Source: Dillenia suffruticosa (Eukaryota > Streptophyta > Magnoliopsida > Dilleniales > Dilleniaceae). Taken from it: DNA of 64,000 nucleotides. Of this stretch, positions 12,691 through 22,534 are shown in pieces; position 1 is the stretch's first letter, and the number at the start of each line of letters is the position of its first letter. Below the pieces are notes generated by a model, which worked only from the letters and a program-made list of their open reading frames with translations, searched no databases and was not told where the DNA came from. The DNA lies in the NCBI GenBank assembly GCA_033439265.1, contig JAVTVX010000026.1, positions 3,597,001 through 3,661,000 on the forward strand, in the 5' to 3' direction. The position numbers were made by a program, and so were the translations under genes.

Positions 12691-13324
12691 ATTTATGCAA
12701 AAAAGGATAAAGTGTTGCAAGCACCCAGATTCGAACCTATGACCAGAAGCTAAATATTTGGGGTGCTAACTATTAATACACAACTTTTTTGTGTAAGTTT
12801 CTTTGTTTTCTTTTTTTTTATTTTTTTCTCTCTTCCTACCAATCTCAATCTTACTTTTTTTTGCCTCCCTATTTCACTCTTTTTTTTGTTTTTTCCTATC
12901 TCACTCTTACATCTATTTTTTCCTTTTTCTGAGAGCTTTTTTTTCGTTTTATATTCTCTTTGAATTATTTTTAATCCGATTTTAACATATTCAAAACCAT
13001 TGATATTTCAATTGAATGTTATTAATGAATTATAATTTATTAATTTTATATATTTTGAAGGGAAATATTTGTGATTAAATATATATATTTTTTAAATTAT
13101 TAATATATTATAATTTAAATTTCATACTTATTAGAAAATAAAAAAATTAGAAAAAAAAACAAAAATAATAAAATTAAATGAAATAGAATAATGGAAATAA
13201 AAATGATAAAATAAAATAAAATAATGAAAATAAAAAATGATAAAATATAATAGTAGAAATATAAATAAAAATAAAGTTAGATTTAGCGAAATTATATGAT
13301 TTACTATGTATCGTGACAATCACC

Positions 13325-13460
13325 ATGAATGCATATGGCGCGCGCATGCCATGACATACTTTGCATAAGCGCATGTCGTTCATGGTGGCAAATGCAAGCA
13401 CCTGCGTGGCATGTGCAGCGGCCGTGCTTACATGGCTGGACGCCCGCTATACTGGGTATC
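13325..13460. repeat. GC-rich island 3 in CACTA
   Basis: A shorter GC-rich block (CATATGGCGCGCGCATGCC, GCACCTGCGTGGCATG) of the same flavour as islands 1 and 2, again with abrupt AT-rich borders. Confidence 0.5.
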
Positions 13461-13989
13461 TCAGAGCACTATATTAAAATTATATTATTATAATAAATTA
13501 AATTTCAAATTAAAAATTAATTGTTATAAGACATTTAAAATATATTGTTAAAAATTAAAATATAGAAAATTTTGAAAAATTAATGATATTTTTACAATTT
13601 ATGAAATCTCGATACTATATAAAATTTAGGGAAGTAGTGTTATATAGTTTTTTAAAACTTCATAAAATAAAAGTTAATATATATAATTTTGTACTATTTA
13701 GAAAAATTTTATAAATTGAAGTAAATATAATATTTATAAATAAATGATGTTTTTCAATTTTTAATTTTCAAATTATTAAATCATAAATCTTTTCAAAAAA
13801 TTCTTTATATATTTCAAAATTTTAAAAAATGTATATAAGTTAATATTAAATTAGTATAAATAATTAAAATATTTTATAAAATGATTTGATGTATATAAGT
13901 AATGTATGTTAATAAATATTAAATAAATGTATATTAATAAAAAAATAGAAATAAATATAATGATAGTAGATTAAATAAACGATTATATA

Positions 13990-14480
13990 TTACAAACTTA
14001 TCACTATATAAACTTACTTATCCACTTATCATCTACTTAATATTTTCTTACCACGACTATATATCACAAATTTATCACTAATTTATCACTAATTTACCAC
14101 TATATAAACTTTGTTACTCAATTATCATCTACTTATCACTAACTTACTACTAACTTACCACTATATAAATTTACTTATCCACTTACTATCTACTTATAAT
14201 TTACTTATTATCTATTTACCACGACTATATATTACAAACTTATCACTATATAAACTTATTTATCCACGTACCATTTACTTACCATTAACTTACTACTATA
14301 TAAATTTACTTATTCACTTATCATCTATTTGCCACGATTATATATCACAAATTTTTCACAAATTTACCACTATGTAAACTTATTTACCCACTTACCATCT
14401 ACTTACCATTTACGTACCTACTACTACTACTTATCATTATCACATATTTATTAAACTGCCACTATCAAAAATTTACCACA
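13990..14480. repeat. Degenerate minisatellite-like array in CACTA
   Basis: Repeats of CACTATATAAACTTACTTA, CCACTTATCATCTACTTA and ACGACTATATATCACAAA words in the same order, with variable spacing (for example near 13989-14100, 14150-14240, 14240-14340 and 14330-14410). The repeated TTACCAC and CTATATAAA words make it read as an old, diverged tandem array. Confidence 0.6.
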
Positions 14481-15121
14481 ATTTATTATCTAAATTATTT
14501 TCAAATATAAATGATATATGATACAAAAATATAACAATATTAGATTTTTATAGACATTACAATATATAAATTAGAATTTAAACAAATCTAGTTTTAAAAG
14601 ACGATAGAATTTGTTGTTACCATACATCTAAAACCTATGAAAACGGTATTGTTAAATAGATAATAAAAAAGATTTATATTGAGATTGTTTTTAAATCGTG
14701 TAAAAAAGACTATTACATTTATTGATCATAATTTTTAACCATCGTAATTGAATATTGCTTTACAGACGATTGAGATAGCTTTACCTACGGTTCATAAATT
14801 GTTCTTCACGGACATTTTAGTCGGTTGAGAAAAACCTATATTTTCCGACGGTTTTGTCATAGGACGTCTTTATAAACCATAAAAACCGTCACTAAAAGTC
14901 ACCGTCATTAAAAATTACCGTCAGCATAGCGCTTTAATTTTGTAGTGTGAAAATTTTTATTCCATTCCTATTATTTAAGAAAATGAATTTTTGAAAATGT
15001 AAATCTCAACATATTTTATCTTTTAGAAACTTTTATTTTAAATTTCTAGAATATCATCTCTTAGGGAGTTTTATTCCTTCTTAGAAACCAATTTGAATAA
15101 AAAAGAAATTTTAGGGTTAAT

Positions 15122-15145
15122 ACTCATATATATATATATATGAGT
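15122..15145. repeat. AT palindrome in the gypsy 5' LTR
   Basis: ACTCAT, a TA run, then ATGAGT forms a perfect 24-nt self-complementary sequence. The equivalent in the 3' LTR (19995-20036) is 42 nt, so the TA core has changed length by 18 nt since insertion. Confidence 0.75.
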
Positions 15146-16169
15146 GTTATACGTTGTTTTGAGCCACTTTTTAGATAGGTGTGCAGCCCAAAGGGGGTAG
15201 CAACCGCCGGTTGTATGGTGAGACATTTTCTTGCTTTTGGACTTGAAAAGAGGATATATTTTGATGGAAAAAGCAACAGCCGAGACATGCACATTTCCTT
15301 GTAGTTTCATTTTTCTTCCTCATCAATAAAAATCATTTCTGAGTTCTTTTATTTTCCATGTTTTATTTCTAATTTATTTTTTTAGTCAAAAAATTATTGA
15401 AAGCTAGATAAATGATGATTGTGAGATCTAAATGATTTTCTTTACTTGATATTTGTGGGTATTTATTTAATCTATATTTTTAATATTTATAATTGTTTTG
15501 AAATTGTTAAATAGAGATCTATATTTAATAACCCTAAAATAGTTTATAACCATTTAAAAATAGCAAAATTTGTATATTTTTAATAGAGTAGTAATTGGCA
15601 TAGTTTTATGATCTCGCAAATGATAGAATTTATATCAAGAGATTAGATAATTTAATTTAAATAAATCCATATTGGAATTTACTTATTAGAATTGGATCTC
15701 TCTAGAGCTTAATGTTGTCGAAACATTAAATCCAAAGAGGGTCTCTTAAGTTATCTTTCAATTAGGAAAGTAATTAACGATCGTATCTTGATTGCAAAAA
15801 AAGTAAGGAGAGATTGGTCATTTCGTGATATTTAACGGCTATAACTAATTTATTCACATAATATCGAGTAATTTTTGTATCGACGATCAATCAAATACAT
15901 CAAGATAGAAATAACTCCTTTGGCTAAGTTTTACTCTCATTGACATTCTCTCTTTCAATTGGTATTATCTGGTTATTTTATTTTAGTTAATTTTCATTGA
16001 TTTATTTGTTTTGTTAGTTTCAGATAGTTTTCACAAACACCCTCATATTTTTATTTTTATTAAAAGAAATAGATTTGCCGTTATCTATAGATACGACCCT
16101 ACTCGTGTTATATTCATATTGTTTGAAGTAGGTATTTTATTTTTGGTTATGTGACGACACACCAAATTT

Positions 16170-16186
16170 TGGTTCCGTTGTCGGGA
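16170..16186 (+). other. Primer-binding-site-like sequence of the gypsy element
   Basis: TGGTTCCGTTGTCGGGA, ten bases after the LTR end, resembles the TGGCGCCGTTGCCGGGG seen after the 5' LTR of many plant gypsy (Tat/Athila-group) elements, with several changes. Confidence 0.65.
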
Positions 16187-16261
16187 AACAGTATTAAGTG
16201 ATTTATTTTTTTTAAGTTTTTTGTTTTCTCTTTATTTCAAGACTAACTCTTTCCAAGGAAC

Positions 16262-16970
16262 TTGCCAGATATTGTCGAGAATATAGAAGAGAAGGACTTT
16301 AACCACGAAGATATAGCCACCCAAAAGACTTTAAGGGAGTTATTATTCTCTGATTTTAATGAAGGTTCATTTTACAGTGATTTTCTAAACATGGTAACCA
16401 ATGCCCAACAATTTGGAATAAGGCAAGAAGTTCCAAAGAGAGTCAACGAGGTAATTGATTTTTCTCTTGGTCAAGAATTGAAAGAACTAAGTTATTTTAT
16501 GTGTAATTTTATTGTAGGAGAAGTACAACATGTCAAGGTATGTGGAGTTTGTTCTGATTTTTGTCATCCCAAAGATTTGTGCCTTACCCTTCGAAAAGAT
16601 TCAAACGAACAAATCAATACAGCGGGGGGATTTCCGAGACAACCACAACAGAAGTATGATCCATATTCAAACACCTACAACCCAAGATGGAGGGATTACC
16701 CAAATTTTAGTTCTGGGAATCGACAACAAGGGTTTCAACCACAACCTCGACCACAATTTCAACCACATTAACCCTCTTCAAATCATGGTATGTCTTTAGA
16801 AGAGATTGTTAAAAGTTTGGCTAACAGCACTCAACAATTTCAACTAAAGACAAGAACCAGCATCCAAAACTTAGAAAATCAAGTGTCGTAATTGGCAACG
16901 ATCGTTAGTCAAATGGAAAAAAATAATGGGAAGCTACCCTCTCAAGTAGAGATCAACCCGAGAGAAAACA
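16262..16970 (+). pseudogene. Gypsy gag, internally deleted
   Basis: The open stretch 16262-16771 begins at TTG, not ATG. It holds an acidic N-terminal piece, then the gag C-terminal part: TNAQQFGIR, a clear CCHC knuckle C-G-V-C-S-D-F-C-H-P-K-D-L-C (C-x2-C-x4-H-x4-C), GGFPRQPQQKYDPYSNTYNP and a Gln/Phe-rich tail. After a stop at 16769 the same protein continues in another frame (GMSLEEIVKSLANSTQQFQ, NLENQVS) to about 16970. The bulk of the capsid domain is missing. The knuckle would bind RNA in virus-like particles; this copy is broken. Confidence 0.8.
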
Positions 16971-17183
16971 TTGGTTATGGCGGTCAAGAATGAAAGGAAA
17001 TTGCAGGACAATTCATCGACAACTGAAAAAGATAAAGAGGCCGAACAAAACAAAATATCAATATTGAATGAATCGGCCACGAAGGTAAGTAAGGAACCAA
17101 ACAACTTAAATTTGAAACTAACTATCTCTCCTCCTTTTTCTTGTAGGTTAGCATAATCCGAGGAACAAGATGATGAGAAGGAG

Positions 17184-17480
17184 ATGGACTTCATTGTTCA
17201 TGACTCTTTTGTGCAAAATAAATTGAATTTTGTGTTTGAGAAGAATTTTACAAATAATTTTATACAATGGAATAAATTTTTTCAAGACAAACTCCCATAT
17301 CGAAAGCAATTTATGGTAGGCCAAAAAGTTCTTCATTTTGATTTAAAAATGAAATTCATGCCAAGCAAGTTCAAGTCAAAATGGGCAACACCGAGATTTG
17401 AGCGAGATTGAAGCGAGGAAATCATGTCAAGCCAAGATACGAAACAAAGGCATTCATTGGGAGGCAACCCAATAATCATA
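17184..17480 (+). pseudogene. Gypsy integrase C-terminal remnant
   Basis: The frame at 17184-17411 contains LPYRKQFMVGQKVLHFDLKM and FMPSKFKSKWATPRF, matching the GQKVL...KSRW...GP region at the end of plant gypsy integrases. GGGAGGCAACCC follows at 17460, a sequence commonly seen just past pol in Tat/Athila-type elements. Gag and this tail are only about 200 bp apart, so protease, RT, RNase H and the integrase core have been lost in one or more deletions. Confidence 0.72.
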
Positions 17481-19525
17481 TTTTATTTTTATCTATTTAT
17501 TCTCCTTTTTGTTATTTTGCTATTTATTTTTCCTTCTTTAGACTTGATTTAAGAGTGATTTTATTTTGAAAAAAAAAATTTCAAAAGTGGTCACCTATTA
17601 GGGCGTGCCCACACATTAACAGAACTTCATGGCTGTCCACATTCAGCCTAACACTCACGTTAGGGCATGCCCACGCCCTAACCCAACTTCACTTCTACCC
17701 ATAGGAACACACATTGGACAGTCATATACATGATTTAGGTTGTGCCCACGCTCTAAAATCAACCCACTTCTGTAAATAAAAAAAAAGAGAGAGAAAGAGA
17801 AACAATTGAACTTTTCTCATATTTGTCTTTCATTTTTTTTTTTAGGGTTTCTCTCTCAACAGTTAATTCTCAAGAATAGGCCAAAATTCTTGATCAATAT
17901 GGCGTGCCCACATCATAGCTCTTTCTTCGAATTCATTGGAATTGCTCCTCCATTCTCCACTCCACTCTAGGGGAGTATTGTTCTCACCTTTCTCTTTTAT
18001 TTATTTGTTCACTTTTTTTGTTTATTTTGCTTGATTAATTTTTTGTATTTTTTTTATTTTAATCTCTCACCTTGAGTATACATTGGGGACAATGTATGAT
18101 TTAGGTGTTGGGGGATGTTAGGTACCTTTTTTTCTTTATTTTTGACATTTTATTTATTTTCTTTACTATATTAGTTTAAATTTTGTTTCTTCAAAAATTA
18201 AAAAAATAAAAATAAAAATAAAAAATTGAAAAAATTCCAAGCTTTCTGAGTTGACGTATGCTATATGGTTGCCTGGAGATATATGAAAAATAGCTTGTAT
18301 CAATAGTGTTTTTGTACTTGAGATGGCTATTCATGTCTTAGATAGTTTTCTTTGAATGATAAATATGCAAGATTTGACACAAACCCCGTTTAAAAGTGAG
18401 GTTTTGAGCCTAAAACGAGCAAATTCATTCTTTATATTCGGAAATTTTTTTTTTTAATGAGTGATTATCACATTTGGATTAAACATTCTAGAACTTGCAA
18501 TGTTATACATTTTGAGATCACATCCAGGGTTTCATGCATTGAAATGATAAAGGCACATAGGTTTTACCCCATTTTGACTTTTGTAAAAATCCCTATCTTG
18601 ATTTATAATCCCCTTAGTGAACCAATTTGAGCCTGAGACCCTTTATTTCTTCAAAACCCTTCAATACAACACTGTAACCTGGTGTTTCAACCCTTGTACC
18701 AAGGATATATGTAGTTAATTGCATGATATTAGTTATATGATTATCTCATGAGATATGTATTGATTAGAGATTTGACGATGATATTTGTTACATATGAAAA
18801 AGGAAAAAAATGTTTAATTTTGTTCATCTTTGTGCTAAAATGTTTTTCAAAAATTAAAGGGAAGAAAAAAAAAGCAGCAGCAAAAAAAAAATGCTACAGT
18901 CTTGAGAATTTTATTTCAATCATGGATCGTAGAGAAAAAGTTTGACATTTTTTATATGATTTTGAATGTTGACTATGTTGAGTACATGTGGGTAACAAAA
19001 TCATGAATTTTTTGTGTGCTACTTGTGTGAGGCAACGTGTTATCCCAGAAAAATTACGTGATTAATTGCATATTTTCTTTGATACATTTTAAACATTTGA
19101 TATACCATTTTATCCTACCCCTAACTCTAGTCATGTTACAACCAAATGAAAAAACTTTAGATTGATGCATAAAAGTCAAAATTTTTAAATGGTGGAGATT
19201 TGATATATTTGCAACCATATGGCAATGCCAATTTCAATGTATTGATTTGAATGATATTGATATATTCTTCACCCTATTTTTGAACCTTGGAGAGAATGTT
19301 GAATCTTGCAATTTTGATTTCATTGAGAATTGTTGGGATTTGTAATAGTGTTCTCGTTCAAAATACTGTGAAGTATTTGTTGTTTTGATTATTTTTCTAG
19401 TTTGACTCCATGGCATATGTTGGCTTAGTAGTTCGAAAGAAAAATAGGTTAATTTCAGTATTTTTAGTTTTATTGGGGTTAGGAATGCTTGAGAACAAGC
19501 ATTATCTAGGTGTGGGAGAATTTAA
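17481..19525 (+). other. Noncoding 3' interior of the gypsy element
   Basis: No protein domain seen. It contains four copies of a GGCGTGCCCAC-type word (17601, 17663, 17738, 17901), GGGGACAATGTA near 18086 followed by a GGTGTTGGGGGATG run, and a purine-rich GTGTGGGAGAA just before the 3' LTR (polypurine-tract position). Long noncoding 3' regions like this are usual in the Tat/Athila group. Confidence 0.6.
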
Positions 19526-19995
19526 TGGGGTTTAAATGTGTATAATATTTATCATTGATTTTGTATTATTTTTTAATAAATATTATACTATGATATTTGA
19601 CTTGTTAGATTTGATAGAAGAGATTTATTAAGGAAAGTGAAGAAAAATGAGATTAATTGGAGCAATTATACAAAAATGAAAAATTGAACAGCAATACTTT
19701 TTCATTAGCATGGGGCACATGGATCTCAAGAGGCCATGAAAGATTTTGAAAATTTACTATAATAAAATTTCTTTCCCAATGGCAAAATCAAGAGAAAATT
19801 GGGATGGAATTGGAGATATCAAAAATTTTTATTCCATTCATATCATTTAAGAAAATAAATTTTTGAATATGTAAATCTAAAACCTATGTTATCTTTTAAG
19901 AACTTTTATTTTAAATTTCTAGAATATCATCTCTTAGGGAGTTTTATTCTTTCTTAGAAACCAATTTGAATAAGCAATGAATTTTAGGGTTAATA

Positions 19996-20035
<40 letters not shown>

Positions 20036-21047
20036 TGTTACACGTTGTTTTGAGTCACTTTTTAAAGAGGTGTGCAGCGCAAAAGGGGCAACAGCCACCA
20101 GCTGCATGGTGAGACATTTTCTTGCTTTTGGACTTTGAAAAGATGATACATTTTGATGGAAAAAGTGACAGCCGAGACATGCACATTTCCTTGTAATTTT
20201 ATTTTTCTTCCCCATCAATAAAAATCATTTGTGAGTTCTTTTATTTTTCATATTTTTTCTAATTTATTTTTCTTGTCAAAGAATTATTGAAGGCTAAATG
20301 AATGATAATTATAAGATCTAAATAATCTTTTTCACTTGATATTTATGGATATTTATTTAATTTTTATATTTAATATTTATGTTTGTTTTGAAATTGTTAA
20401 ATAGATGCATATATTTAATAATTCTAGAATAGTTTACAATCATTTAAAAATAACAAGATTTGTATGTTTTTAATAGAGTGGTAATCGATATAGTTTTATG
20501 TCTCGCAAGCGATAAAATTTATATCAAAAGATTAGATAATCTAATTTAGATAAATTCATGTTGAAATTTACTGATTAGAATTGGATCTCTTTAAATCTTA
20601 ATGCTATTGGAATATTAAATCCAACGAGAGTCTTTTGGGTTGTCTTTCGATTAGAGAAGTAATTAACGATAATATTTTGATTGTCGAAAAAGTAAGAAAA
20701 GATTGATCATTTCGTGATATTTAACGGCTATAACCAATTTATTCACATAATATCGAATAATTTTTGTATCGATAATCAATCAAATATATTAAGATAGAAA
20801 TAACTCTTTTGGCTAGATTTTACTCTCATTGACATTCTCTCTTTCAATTGGTATTATCTAGTTATTTTATTTTAGTTAATTTTTATTGATATTTTGTTAG
20901 TTTCAGATAGTTTTTACAAACACTCTCATATTTTTATTTTTATTTTTATTAAAAGAAATAAATTTATCGTTTCTGTGAATACGACCCTACTCGCACTATA
21001 TTCATATTATTTGAAATAACTATTTTATTTTTTATTATTTGACGACA
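19526..21047 (+). repeat. 3' LTR of the gypsy element
   Basis: Starts TGGGGTTTAAATG after a purine-rich tract and ends TTGACGACA. 1522 bp. It aligns with the split 5' LTR throughout, with scattered base changes and small indels that suggest an old insertion. Confidence 0.88.
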
Positions 21048-21052
21048 CTCCA

Positions 21053-22534
21053 CCTCCGTGTTCCCTCTCGCGAGTGGTGCAAGTATTTCAAGATCAAAAG
21101 GTTTGAACTTTACTGAAGCTCGAAATACAACCTCTGAAATAGCTCAAACCTCCCAACTTATTTCCTAGTACTTTTTGTGTGTAGCGATGACGACTTAATT
21201 TTATTATTTAAAAGAAACAAAAAAAAAAAATCTCTGACTCTCGCCGTAATAAAAAACCTTGTAATAAAAATCCTTAACGCAATTATACCCTCCAAAACTA
21301 TACCAATCCTACCAAGACCATATGATTAGTCTAACCAAATATCACAAATAACATCCCATGATAATTAATCATGTTTGATAAGTTTTACTTTTTTTTTCAT
21401 TTGTTTAAGCAGAGCTCACAAAATATTCGGGGTGTAAACGCATTTTTATTCTGCATTATAGCATAAACACTAACTATAGAATAGGTTTTTTTCTTTAAAC
21501 AAACAAAAAGAATTGCTAAATCCAAATCGATTTCAAAATACTTTTGCCAAATATCCATATTATTGTCATCTTGTTTGCCAAATTGGATTAAAGAATTACT
21601 AGCAGAAATTTTTGAAATTTTTAGGAAGCCAATCTAAGCCAGTCTGCTTTCTAGGGAAGAAAAAGCTTCTTTCATGTCCTGCCACCGACTGGCATAGGGT
21701 TATCTCAGTTGGATTTTACCCCCTCCTATCATTTGAATCCTAGCTAAGGACAGTTCATACAACTCATCTTACCACTCTTGACATCAGTATGTCAGAGCGG
21801 AATATGTATACACTTCCATCTCATTGTCACTTTTTGGTCTGCCGGTAGCATTTCCAACATTCAAACTTTGATAATTTTTTACATGACACAAGTTTTAAGT
21901 TTGATTTCCCATGGCTCTTGGAAACGTGTATTTTTTTTTTCCACGTGGGCAATTTAGGGTACAAAACTCACACCCAATTACAAAACAGGTTTTGAAATCC
22001 TAATAAAATTAGAGAAGGATTACAATCGGCTCCTTGATCAAACTCCTTTGATAAAAATTCAATTCCATCACAGAAGTTCCCAAATGACAAAGCCATGTAG
22101 TTGTTTCTGGCTAATATAAAGGCACTTCAGCCAAACTACACAACAGATTAAACACGGGTCCAACGGATGACAGGAAAGAACCAGTAGCATATCAGTGAAA
22201 TACTCAAAATTCCTAGTCACAGTTTCACAAAATAAAACTACAGATAAGAGGTAGCTTTTCAAAAAGCATGCTAACCGTACTTCAGAATCATATATCAGGT
22301 TCTTGTTATTGCCCATGGCACTATTCCCATCATCATTTGTATCCAAAATAAATTACCAATCTCTTGCTAAAGACAATCCTCAATGCAGTCCTATCTCCTA
22401 GAGATCCCCTGGGAGTCAGACAGATAAAGCATCTTGTGCCAGCCAGCAAAAGAATTTATATCAGATGTTTGAATAACCACCAGCATAGCAGTGAAAACCA
22501 TAAGGAAAGCCAAATGCTTGAAGCTCCAACTTCC
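21053..22534 (-). other. 3' flank and probable 3' UTR of the TAF15 gene
   Basis: No second gene is seen. The part next to the stop codon (roughly 22000-22534) is the likely 3' UTR of the minus-strand TAF15 gene, but no polyadenylation site can be fixed by eye. 21053-22000 holds no recognisable coding or repeat structure. Confidence 0.45.

Larger units (their letters stand above)
8015..14947. mobile_element. Non-autonomous CACTA (En/Spm-type) DNA transposon, 6.9 kb
   Basis: Ends are CACTACAAAAT and the exact inverse ATTTTGTAGTG, flanked by TGA on both sides. Subterminal regions are rich in GACGGT/ACCGTC words (left near 8040-8190; right near 14770-14930), as expected for transposase-binding sites. 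I see no TNP2-type transposase or TnpA-like frame on either strand, so it looks non-autonomous in spite of its size. The interior is very AT-rich with three GC-rich islands and a degenerate tandem array. Inserted in the gypsy 5' LTR, so younger than it. Confidence 0.9.
7703..16159 (+). repeat. 5' LTR of the gypsy element, interrupted
   Basis: Left piece 7703-8014, then CACTA, right piece 14951-16159. Both pieces align along their length with 19526-21047; for example GATTTGATAGAGAAGATTTA at 7799 and GTGAGACATTTTCTTGC at 15219 both recur in the 3' copy. It ends GTGACGACA. Confidence 0.88.
7703..21047 (+). mobile_element. Gypsy-type LTR retrotransposon, internally deleted, split by a CACTA element
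   Basis: Two long direct repeats bound it: 7703-16159 (interrupted by the CACTA element at 8015-14947) and 19526-21047. After removing the CACTA insert and its 3-bp duplication the 5' LTR is 1521 bp against 1522 bp for the 3' LTR. Flanks are TTCCA (7698-7702) and CTCCA (21048-21052), a 5-bp target duplication with one change. The interior is only about 3.4 kb: PBS-like site, gag C-terminal part, then integrase tail, with protease, RT and RNase H deleted. The gag and the GGGAGGCAACCC and GGGGACAATGTA motifs downstream resemble plant Tat/Athila-group elements. Confidence 0.88.

Noticed and set aside
12309-12742. Overlapping Ala/Arg/Gly/Pro-rich open frames on both strands
   Set aside because: They arise from a GC-rich tandem repeat with few stop codons; no domain, start context or splice support.
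12716-12760. tRNA-like box B (GGTTCGAATCTGGGTGC on the minus strand)
   Set aside because: No matching A box, acceptor stem or SINE tail could be assembled; too little for a tRNA or SINE call.
12763-12985. Phe/Leu-rich frames that look like membrane segments
   Set aside because: Produced by T-rich low-complexity DNA inside the CACTA element.
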